Shown in pieces: positions 1 to 5,729 of a stretch of 8,501 nucleotides of DNA. The notes under the pieces are model-generated. The model made no database searches, was not told the DNA's origin, and was given only the letters and a program-made list of their open reading frames with translations. Both the position numbers and the translations under genes were made by a program. The stretch's first letter is position 1. Each line of letters opens with the position of its first letter. This DNA comes from Candidatus Colimorpha onthohippi (GTDB taxonomy: Bacteria > Bacteroidota > Bacteroidia > Bacteroidales > P3). The stretch is taken from the NCBI GenBank assembly GCA_018064565.1, contig JAGHVA010000064.1, positions 1-8,501 on the forward strand, given 5' to 3'.

Positions 1-1202
1 AAGATGTTACCTATGGTCCTACTTCGGCTCCTTCAGGTGCTGGCAGAATCATGGAGGTTACAGCCAGCAAAAGCAATCCGAATGTTATCGAGCGAGAGCA
101 CAACTCTGTGTGGTACAAATTCAAAGCGCCTTATAACGGTGAGCTTGAAATTGAGGTAACACAAGTAAACGGCGCCGACGACTATGACATGATGGTTTAC
201 CGCTACACCGACGCCTATTTCAGCAACAACCTCATCCAGGGTAAGATAAAGCCAATTGCTTCCAACTTGTCGGCTGTTGACTCATCGTTGATTGTAAAAA
301 CAACCGATACAAAAGGCAAAAAAGGTAAGACATCTACGGCCACTCAAGCTACCCCCAAAACAGCCAAAGGCAAAAACGCTCCTGCTAAAGAGGTTAAAGC
401 CATTTACCACATCGGCATGAAACATGACGCAACATCATATTTCTTGCCTAAAGACTCCATCCGTCGCGACATAAAGTCTGTTACCGTAGCTGCTGGTGAG
501 ACCTATTATATATTGCTCGACAACGCAAATGCTGGCTCTGGGCACAGCATCAAGGTCTCCATGTACGTCAACGCCTTCACTCCTCTCGTCAACTTTATCG
601 ACCCAACTACCAAGAAAGCTACACCAGTCGATTTGCTTGTGATTGAGAAAAACACTAACAACCGCACCGTTGCCAAGGACGCCAACTACAAAGGCGGACG
701 GCTTAGTTTTATTCCAAACTTTAACTACACGCTCTACGCCAAAAAACCTGGTTTCTTCTCTATCTACAAAGACTTTAACGCCAATATCTTCAAAGAAGAC
801 ACTATGATGACATTCACCCTACAGAAAGCCGCAAAAGGAAGTGTCTTCACTATCGAAGATATCTATTTCACCGAAGACGGAAAGCAGCTGTTAGGCAATT
901 CTGACACGGTTTTGACCAATTATGTAATGCTGTTTATGAACCACCCCGAGGTATCGTTCCTTATCAAAGGGTATGTGCCAACATACGGTGAAGTTACCAT
1001 GGAGAGCGATCAAGCTGTCTCGTTGGAACGTGCAATGACTGTCAAGCAGTTCTTTATGAGCAAAGGCATAGACGCAAGCAGGATGACCGTGGCTGGAATG
1101 ACACCGTCTGAAATCAAAAAAGCTGGTGCCGCAGCCAACGACCCAAAAGTGGGCTTACTTACCAAACGTGTAGAACTTATCATTACAACGGCGGCTAAAT
1201 AA
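1..1202 (+). CDS. OmpA-like envelope protein with PPC-like and CRD-like domains (5' partial)
   Basis: This is the 3' part of a gene that begins before the window. The frame is open back to base 3 and encodes plausible protein sequence, so the ATG at 51 is probably internal. Residues below are counted from that Met. Residues 15-173 look like a PPC-type beta-sandwich: NSVWYKF at 18-24 and AGETYYILLDN at 148-158. A Lys/Thr/Ala-rich insertion at about 84-116 interrupts it. Residues about 178-258 look like a carboxypeptidase-regulatory-like (CRD) beta domain. Residues 262-380 resemble an OmpA C-terminal domain (IYF at 271-273, LERAMTV at 325-331, KRVEL at 372-376). OmpA domains usually bind peptidoglycan in the periplasm. 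Here the Asp of the usual GHTD/GYTD motif is replaced (GYVP, 307-310), while the later Arg (R327) is kept. Location in the envelope is inferred, because the signal peptide would lie outside the window. Some T9SS-associated OmpA proteins also combine CRD and OmpA domains, but nothing here shows that role. The fold assignments are by eye. Confidence 0.8.
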   Translation, partial: DVTYGPTSAPSGAGRIMEVTASKSNPNVIEREHNSVWYKFKAPYNGELEIEVTQVNGADDYDMMVYRYTDAYFSNNLIQGKIKPIASNLSAVDSSLIVKTTDTKGKKGKTSTATQATPKTAKGKNAPAKEVKAIYHIGMKHDATSYFLPKDSIRRDIKSVTVAAGETYYILLDNANAGSGHSIKVSMYVNAFTPLVNFIDPTTKKATPVDLLVIEKNTNNRTVAKDANYKGGRLSFIPNFNYTLYAKKPGFFSIYKDFNANIFKEDTMMTFTLQKAAKGSVFTIEDIYFTEDGKQLLGNSDTVLTNYVMLFMNHPEVSFLIKGYVPTYGEVTMESDQAVSLERAMTVKQFFMSKGIDASRMTVAGMTPSEIKKAGAAANDPKVGLLTKRVELIITTAAK

Positions 1203-1231
1203 TCAAAAAAAAACAACCAGTCTAAAGCCGT

Positions 1232-1272
1232 ACCAACCGCTCCCTCCCAAATTTAGAGATGAGGCGGTTGGT
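1232..1272 (+). terminator. Probable Rho-independent terminator after the OmpA-like gene
   Basis: The arms ACCAACCGC (1232-1240) and GCGGTTGGT (1264-1272) pair over nine bases. Two more pairs are possible if G1263 is bulged out. The loop is about 20 bases, long for an intrinsic terminator. The stem runs into a T-rich stretch (TTTGGTTTG, 1272-1280) that is not a clean U-run. The stop codon of the upstream gene lies 30 bases before it, a fitting position. Confidence 0.6.
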
Positions 1273-1305
1273 TTGGTTTGAAGCAGTCATAATCAACTAA
1301 TTTCC
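1272..1305 (+). promoter_or_regulatory. Weak candidate promoter for the TPR membrane protein gene
   Basis: TTTG at 1272-1275 or 1277-1280 could be a -33 box. TAATTTCC at 1298-1305 resembles the Bacteroidota -7 consensus TAnnTTTG but misses its last two bases. From the second TTTG the spacer is 17 bases. The implied RNA start lies about 15 bases before the ATG at 1326. The terminator just upstream makes a separate promoter likely, but the boxes themselves are poor. Confidence 0.25.
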
Positions 1306-1325
1306 AAACACACACACAATCAGAC

Positions 1326-2375
1326 ATGACTATCGACTCAACCAATATCAAGGAACTCACCGAACGGTATTCAAAAGGATTGCTCTCTCCCGAAGAAGAG
1401 AATGCTTTTATACAAGCTATCAGCAACGATAGCGACTTGTGCAGCATGGTAGAGGAAATAATCCAGCAACAAACAGCCCCTACGGCAACACCTTCCGATT
1501 CAACTAATACAGACCAGCCTAACGACACAACCGCCAATACACCCAACGCAGAAAAGCCGACTATCTCACAGGAATCACACGATAATCCTACCTCTTGCCA
1601 ATCTAATCAAACAACAAAAGCTTCAGATAGTCAACATCTAAACGAAGACCAACAATCATACGAATCCGACAACGAAAAGGCTACATCACCTGACGATTAT
1701 CAGACCGAAGTCAAAAAGACTTTCCCAGCATATCAAAAAAACGAGAACACAACCTCTACTCAAACTGTGGAGGAAATCAACCCTCAAAACACTAAACAAA
1801 CCGATCCTGCTGAATCACAAGAAGTAAAAATCGAAGATCTCACCTCTCATACCAACACCGAAAGATCCAACTCAAACGATGTCGATGATGATATTGATGT
1901 AGCGAATCTGCCCACTCCTAAATCACATCCAAACTTGATTTGGATTGTCATAATCATACTATTGGTAGGAATTGTGTTGTGGTATTTTTACCAAAAGTCC
2001 GACAAAGCCGCTGGCGAATTGGGCGACCAATACCGGACAACCATGATCCTCGACGAGCAACGAAATCTTGTTGCAAACGACGAGAAGATGCCGAACGACT
2101 TAAAACGACTCTTTAACGATATGCTAAATCCTGAAATTAGACTATCCAATCAGGATCTCAAGGAGTTGGATATATGCTACCAGACTGCACTTGATAACAA
2201 CAACAATTACACGCCCTACGCTGATTATATCGGTTGGAATCTTGCAATAGCATTTTTGCAAGATGGACAACGTAACAAAGCCATACAAACACTCAACACA
2301 CTAAAACGTCATACTACCGAGCCTGATTTAATTACAAATATTGACACTTTGCAAAGCAAAATCTCAAATTTGTAA
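1326..2375 (+). CDS. Single-pass membrane protein with anti-sigma-like N-terminus and TPR-like C-terminus
   Basis: This 349-residue protein has no recognisable enzyme motif. Residues about 6-47 (LTERYSKGLLSPEEENAF within) match the short helical N-terminus seen in Bacteroidota anti-sigma-like proteins, but lack the zinc-binding His/Cys motif. Residues about 50-200 are a low-complexity linker rich in Thr, Ser, Asn, Gln, Glu and Asp. One membrane segment spans about 204-222 (LIWIVIIILLVGIVLWYFY). The rest is helical; residues about 300-333 (WNLAIAFLQDGQRNKAIQTL) fit one TPR unit, usually a protein-binding fold. The N-terminus is probably cytoplasmic and the TPR part periplasmic, though charges around the membrane segment do not settle this. 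A terminator lies before it and the next gene converges, so it is probably transcribed alone. A scaffold or envelope-sensing role is possible but not shown. The ATG follows an A/C-rich stretch with no Shine-Dalgarno. Confidence 0.75.
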   Translation: MTIDSTNIKELTERYSKGLLSPEEENAFIQAISNDSDLCSMVEEIIQQQTAPTATPSDSTNTDQPNDTTANTPNAEKPTISQESHDNPTSCQSNQTTKASDSQHLNEDQQSYESDNEKATSPDDYQTEVKKTFPAYQKNENTTSTQTVEEINPQNTKQTDPAESQEVKIEDLTSHTNTERSNSNDVDDDIDVANLPTPKSHPNLIWIVIIILLVGIVLWYFYQKSDKAAGELGDQYRTTMILDEQRNLVANDEKMPNDLKRLFNDMLNPEIRLSNQDLKELDICYQTALDNNNNYTPYADYIGWNLAIAFLQDGQRNKAIQTLNTLKRHTTEPDLITNIDTLQSKISNL

Positions 2376-2515
2376 CCAACCTATCACAAACAAACAGCGA
2401 AACTTGCCAAGCCGCTATCATTCTATCACACTAAGAAAGCCTCACTATTAAATGATGTAGGGTTGCCGAGATAAATCTCCTATCAACCGTTTGTTGGAGA
2501 AAAATTTAGCGGACA

Positions 2516-2541
2516 ACATATTGAAAAAACATATTGAAAAA
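2516..2541. repeat. Two tandem copies of a 13-base unit
   Basis: ACATATTGAAAAA occurs twice back to back, at 2516-2528 and 2529-2541, without mismatch. It lies in the 256-base gap between the convergent TPR-protein and glmM genes, just before their shared terminator. The rest of that gap (2376-2515) shows no gene or RNA that I can recognise, only a weak imperfect hairpin at 2476-2500 with arms TCTCC and GGAGA. Confidence 0.7.
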
Positions 2542-2567
2542 AGTTTAACGAATAACAATAATCCCAC

Positions 2568-2606
2568 AAAAAAATGCGATGAATATTAAATTCGTCGCAT
2601 TTTTTT
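2568..2606. terminator. Bidirectional Rho-independent terminator
   Basis: The left arm 2568-2584 (seven A, then TGCGATGAAT) pairs with the right arm 2590-2606 (ATTCGTCGCA, then seven T) over 17 positions. There is one G.U wobble (T2580 with G2594) and a five-base loop (ATTAA). The A-run on one side and T-run on the other give a U-tract in both directions. It can therefore end glmM, whose stop lies 25 bases away on the minus strand, and the plus-strand membrane-protein transcript from the left. Confidence 0.93.
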
Positions 2607-2631
2607 AGTCCTAATAAACTTTCAAGCCATC

Positions 2632-4017
2632 CTACATCATCTGCATCACATCTGCTGCCAATGAGTTTGCTCTATCTTCACTGCCCGATTCACTATAGAT
2701 TCTTATAATCGGCTCAGTGTTCGACTTTCTTAAATGCACCCAGCCATCTTCAAAATCAATCTTCACCCCGTCTATGGTCGAGACCTTACAATCTGGGAGA
2801 GATTCATAGTGATTCGCAACCTTACGCAACAAAGCATCCACATCCATGTCTGGCGTCAACTCTTTCCGATTTTTGGTAATGATATAACTCGGATACATCC
2901 GCCTTAACGAAGTCATCTTCGCTCTGCGTTCTGCTATAAAGGTCAAAAACAGTGCTACTCCTACTAACGCATCTCTTCCATAATGCAATGCTGGATAGAT
3001 AACACCGCCATTCCCCTCCCCTCCAATCACTGCATGCGTCTGTTTCATCAAGGCAGTTACATTTACCTCTCCCACAGCCGAAGCGTCATACCTACAACCA
3101 TCATACTTGACTGTGATGTCTCGCAATGCCCGCGAAGAGGACAAATTGGAGACCGTATTGCCAGGAGTCATCGACAGCACATAGTCGGCAACCGCCACAA
3201 GCGTATATTCTTCGCCAAACATCTGCCCATCTTCACAAACCAATGCCAGACGATCTACGTCTGGATCTACCACAATACCAAGATCACACTTCTCGGCAGG
3301 TACCAATTTAGCTATGTCTGTAAGATTTTGAGGGATGGGTTCGGGATTATGAGCAAACACTCCCGTAGGCTCACAATTCAATTCGACCACCTTCTTAACA
3401 CCCAACGCCTTGAGCAATCGGGTAATAGCAATACCTCCCGTAGAGTTTACTGCATCCACAGCAACCTTCAATCCTGCCTTGCGAATCGCCTTGGTATCCA
3501 CAAGCGGCAACGACAACACCTTATCTATATGCTTCTGGATTGCATCGTTATCATACGTTACACTTCCCAATTTATCCACCTCAGCATATCGAATCTCGTC
3601 GCTCTCAGCCAACCGCAACACCTCAGCACCGTCGGCAGCATTTATAAACTCACCACTTGATCCTAAAAGCTTCAACGCATTCCAATGCTGTGGATTGTGA
3701 GAAGCAGTAATAATTATCCCACCATCAGCCTGATGCTCTATTACACTCATCTCTGTGGTAGGCGTAGTCGTCAAACCAGTCTCCACAACATCAACTCCCA
3801 TCCCTATCAACGTATTCACCACCAGCCCATCTATCATCGCACCCGAAATCCGAGCATCTCTGCCTACTACAACTTTTATCCTGCTACGGCTGCTGCCTCG
3901 CTGCAAAAAAACAGCAAATGCAGATGTAAATTTTACTACATCCAACGGCGACAATCCCTCACCTGGCTTACCACCTATCGTGCCCCGTATTCCTGATATA
4001 GACTTTATCAAAGACAT
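2632..4017 (-). CDS. glmM: Phosphoglucosamine mutase (alpha-D-phosphohexomutase family)
   Basis: The enzyme most likely interconverts glucosamine-6-phosphate and glucosamine-1-phosphate in the cytoplasm, on the route to UDP-GlcNAc for peptidoglycan and lipopolysaccharide. At 461 residues it is full length, and all four family motifs are present: the phosphoserine loop TASHNP (104-109, Ser106), the metal loop DPDVDR (251-256), the sugar-binding loop GEGNGG (333-338), and the phosphate-binding loop RKSNTEP (430-436). The N-terminus SISGIRGTIG (6-15) is typical. The loops are closer to the archaeal-type GlmM group than to E. coli GlmM (DGDGDR, RPSGTEP). Phosphomannomutase or phosphoglucomutase activity cannot be excluded from sequence. 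The gene converges with its left neighbour at a shared terminator and diverges from the deoxynucleoside kinase gene. It has its own likely promoter and a leader of about 98 bases. The ATG at 4017 has no Shine-Dalgarno and an AT-rich upstream stretch. Confidence 0.9.
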   Translation of the reverse strand: MSLIKSISGIRGTIGGKPGEGLSPLDVVKFTSAFAVFLQRGSSRSRIKVVVGRDARISGAMIDGLVVNTLIGMGVDVVETGLTTTPTTEMSVIEHQADGGIIITASHNPQHWNALKLLGSSGEFINAADGAEVLRLAESDEIRYAEVDKLGSVTYDNDAIQKHIDKVLSLPLVDTKAIRKAGLKVAVDAVNSTGGIAITRLLKALGVKKVVELNCEPTGVFAHNPEPIPQNLTDIAKLVPAEKCDLGIVVDPDVDRLALVCEDGQMFGEEYTLVAVADYVLSMTPGNTVSNLSSSRALRDITVKYDGCRYDASAVGEVNVTALMKQTHAVIGGEGNGGVIYPALHYGRDALVGVALFLTFIAERRAKMTSLRRMYPSYIITKNRKELTPDMDVDALLRKVANHYESLPDCKVSTIDGVKIDFEDGWVHLRKSNTEPIIRIYSESGSEDRANSLAADVMQMM

Positions 4018-4062
4018 ATTAGAATAGAATTAAATTATGAATACAAAACGTTAACTATCAAT

Positions 4063-4108
4063 AAGCAAACAAACCAGCATACCATAGCTGCAACAACTTT
4101 GCTTGCTT
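4063..4108 (-). promoter_or_regulatory. Stem-loop in the predicted glmM 5' leader
   Basis: Read on the minus strand, AAGCAAGCAAA (from 4108 down to 4098) pairs with TTTGTTTGCTT (4073 to 4063) over 11 bases with one G.U wobble. An inner four-base stem (4087-4090 with 4075-4078, CAGC/GCTG) caps it. It would start only a few bases from the predicted 5' end of the glmM RNA. No U-run follows, so it does not look like a terminator. It may stabilise the mRNA 5' end or be a regulatory fold; this is inference. Confidence 0.4.
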
Positions 4109-4119
4109 GATTCCAAATG

Positions 4120-4149
4120 CAAAAGTACACTATTTTTGAAAAACACAAA
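4120..4149 (-). promoter_or_regulatory. Candidate Bacteroidota-type promoter for glmM
   Basis: On the minus strand, TTTG (4149-4146) serves as the -33 box and TACTTTTG (4127-4120) matches the -7 consensus TAnnTTTG exactly. The spacer is 18 bases, close to the 19-21 usually given for this promoter class. Transcription would start near 4115, leaving a leader of about 98 bases before the glmM ATG. Confidence 0.7.
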
Positions 4150-4152
4150 CCA

Positions 4153-4179
4153 CAATATTGCAACGAATAGCCAATATTG
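4153..4179. repeat. Paired CAATATTG palindromes, possible operator
   Basis: The self-complementary octamer CAATATTG occurs at 4153-4160 and 4172-4179, 19 bases apart from start to start, roughly two DNA turns. The pair sits between the -33 box of glmM and the -7 box facing the deoxynucleoside kinase gene. Placement and spacing would suit a regulator acting on both promoters. The region is AT-rich, so chance is a real alternative. Confidence 0.3.
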
Positions 4180-4189
4180 TTTTTTTTTG

Positions 4190-4197
4190 TATATTTG
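4190..4197 (+). promoter_or_regulatory. Candidate -7 box for the deoxynucleoside kinase operon
   Basis: TATATTTG matches the Bacteroidota -7 consensus TAnnTTTG exactly and follows a run of nine T (4180-4188). No good TTTG lies at the expected -33 distance, where the sequence is around 4166-4172. The start would fall near 4202, giving a leader of about 80 bases before the ATG at 4286. Confidence 0.5.
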
Positions 4198-4222
4198 CTA
4201 ATTCAAATTGTGCCATAAAATA

Positions 4223-4270
4223 TCGTTAAACTTTTGTATCTCAAAACAGTAAGACACGAATGTTTGACGA
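4223..4270 (+). promoter_or_regulatory. Weak stem-loop in the leader of the deoxynucleoside kinase operon
   Basis: TCGTTAAAC (4223-4231) can pair with GTTTGACGA (4262-4270) over nine bases with one G.U wobble. A five-base hairpin directly inside (TTTTG 4232-4236 with CAAAA 4242-4246) could stack on it. The stem ends 15 bases before the ATG, so it could affect ribosome access. It is AT-rich and may be chance. Confidence 0.25.
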
Positions 4271-4285
4271 ACAAAAGTGTTATAT

Positions 4286-4912
4286 ATGCATATTGCGATT
4301 GCAGGTAATATTGGCTCTGGTAAAACAACGCTAACCCAGCTATTGTCCAAGCATTATGGGTATCACCCTATGTATGAGACGTCCGATAGCAACCCTTATA
4401 TCAACAGTTTTTATGAAGATATGAGGCGTTGGTCGTTCAACATCCAAATTCATTTCTTGCATACGCGCGTAAGGCAACTGCTTGACAACCGTCAAAAATA
4501 TGCCAATATCATTCAGGACAGAACGCTGTATGAGGATGCCTATATCTTCGCTCCAAACCTCCATGCTATGGGTTTGATGAATACGAGGGACTTTGAGAAT
4601 TATATGCAGACATTCGAGTTGATCTCCTCTTTTATTGAACCGCCTGACCTGTTGATATACCTACGAGGCGACATTCCGTCTCTAATTCGGCAAATCCAAC
4701 ATAGAGGCAGAGAATACGAAAATGCTATACGGCTCGATTATCTCACAAGCCTGAACAACCGCTACGAACATTGGATTGAGTCGTTCAACAAATGCAAAGT
4801 GCTCACTATCGACATCACCAATACTAATTTCGCAGACAATCCTGAAGATTTGGGAATTGTTATCAATAAAATTGACGCTGAATACAACTCGTTGTTTTCT
4901 GGACAACAATAA
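4286..4912 (+). CDS. Deoxynucleoside kinase
   Basis: This is a cytoplasmic kinase of the dNK/dCK/dGK family. Such enzymes transfer phosphate from a nucleoside triphosphate to the 5'-OH of a deoxynucleoside in dNTP salvage. I chose the ATG at 4286 (208 residues). An in-frame GTG at 4277 would add three residues, but the P-loop strand normally starts at the Met (MHIAIAGNIGSGKTT). Visible motifs are the Walker A loop GNIGSGKT (7-14), Glu31 in YE as the likely catalytic base, Gln54 in the helix that usually contacts the base, DRTLYED at 78-84 (the DRS/ERS-like motif), and an Arg-rich LID with RGREYE downstream. Which deoxynucleoside it prefers cannot be read from sequence. It is the first gene of a likely operon, with 30 bases before kdsB. 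No Shine-Dalgarno is present. Confidence 0.88.
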   Translation: MHIAIAGNIGSGKTTLTQLLSKHYGYHPMYETSDSNPYINSFYEDMRRWSFNIQIHFLHTRVRQLLDNRQKYANIIQDRTLYEDAYIFAPNLHAMGLMNTRDFENYMQTFELISSFIEPPDLLIYLRGDIPSLIRQIQHRGREYENAIRLDYLTSLNNRYEHWIESFNKCKVLTIDITNTNFADNPEDLGIVINKIDAEYNSLFSGQQ

Positions 4913-4942
4913 ATTTCAATTGTTACCCTTACACCAATAATT

Positions 4943-5704
4943 ATGCGCACCCTCGTTGTTATTCCAGCCAGATATACTTCCACCAGGTTTCCAGGCAAAC
5001 CATTGGCCATCTTGAGTGGAAAGCCTGTCATTCAATGGGTATGGGAACATATTGCAGCTGCAGATAATGTTACCCGTACAATTGTGGCCACCGACGACGA
5101 GCGTATCTTGAACGCTGTCAAATTGTTTGGTGGAGAGGCTATCATGACAAGCAACACGCATCGCAGCGGCACCGACAGATGCGGTGAAGTAGTGCGCACA
5201 TTGCGTCAAAATGGAGAATGTTATGACATCGTAATCAATGTCCAAGGTGATGAGCCTTTTGTTCAGGCTCAACAAATAAATGCACTCATCGGTTGTTTCA
5301 ACAATCCTGACACTCAGATAGCCACCTTACGCACTGCCATCCACAGCATAGAAGAGTTGGAATCTCCTAACAATGTCAAAGTCGTCTCTTCCAAAAATAA
5401 TCAGGCGCTCTATTTCAGCCGCCAACCTATTCCTTATCTTAGGGGCATTGACCCAAAGTTGTGGATATCCAAACGGCCTTATTACAAGCATGTCGGCTTA
5501 TACGCTTTCACTACCAGCACCATACTGAAAATTACACAACTGCAACAAGGCGATTTAGAACAGTCAGAAAGTTTGGAGCAATTGAGGTGGCTTGAAAACG
5601 GATATACTATCCAAGTGTGCGACACACAATGCTCTAACATCGGGATTGATACTCCTCAAGATTTGGAGATAGCCGAAAAGGCACTGATAGGCAATTCTTT
5701 GTGA
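4943..5704 (+). CDS. kdsB: 3-deoxy-manno-octulosonate cytidylyltransferase (CMP-KDO synthetase)
   Basis: KdsB joins KDO to CMP from CTP, releasing pyrophosphate. The product CMP-KDO is the donor for the inner core of lipopolysaccharide, so the organism should build a KDO-containing outer membrane. The 253-residue protein is full length, and the family motifs appear in order: the nucleotide loop IPARYTSTRFPGKPL (7-21), ATDD (49-52), SGTDR (75-79), VQGDEP (100-105, with the metal-binding Asp103), YFSRQPIPY (157-165), YKHVGLYAF (181-189), LEQLRWLENG (211-220), and IGIDTPQDL (233-241, with a second metal-binding Asp236). No key residue appears missing. It lies 30 bases after the deoxynucleoside kinase gene and 25 bases before the HU/SPOR gene, with no terminator or clear promoter in either gap, so it is probably co-transcribed with both. 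Confidence 0.96.
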   Translation: MRTLVVIPARYTSTRFPGKPLAILSGKPVIQWVWEHIAAADNVTRTIVATDDERILNAVKLFGGEAIMTSNTHRSGTDRCGEVVRTLRQNGECYDIVINVQGDEPFVQAQQINALIGCFNNPDTQIATLRTAIHSIEELESPNNVKVVSSKNNQALYFSRQPIPYLRGIDPKLWISKRPYYKHVGLYAFTTSTILKITQLQQGDLEQSESLEQLRWLENGYTIQVCDTQCSNIGIDTPQDLEIAEKALIGNSL

Positions 5705-5729
5705 TAAACAATTAGATTATCGATATATT

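Noticed and set aside
51..53. ATG at 51 as the true start of the OmpA-like gene
   Set aside because: The frame stays open to the left edge with protein-like sequence (YGPTSAPSGAGRI), no signal peptide follows the ATG, and it falls just before a PPC-type domain, so it is probably internal.
2376..2567. A possible small RNA or tRNA in the gap after the TPR-protein gene
   Set aside because: I find no cloverleaf, no conserved tRNA loop sequence and no exact promoter box; only a weak imperfect hairpin at 2476-2500.
2983..3660. A 225-codon open frame on the plus strand inside glmM
   Set aside because: It is antisense to a full-length gene with all family motifs, its translation is rich in His, Arg, Ser and Cys without recognisable motifs, and it has no promoter or start context.
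4277..4279. GTG start for the deoxynucleoside kinase
   Set aside because: It would add only three residues before MHIAIAGNIGSGK. The family normally begins at that Met, and ATG is the stronger start.
4916..5275. A 119-codon open frame on the minus strand opposite kdsB
   Set aside because: It lies within the well-conserved N-terminal half of KdsB and has no features of a real protein.
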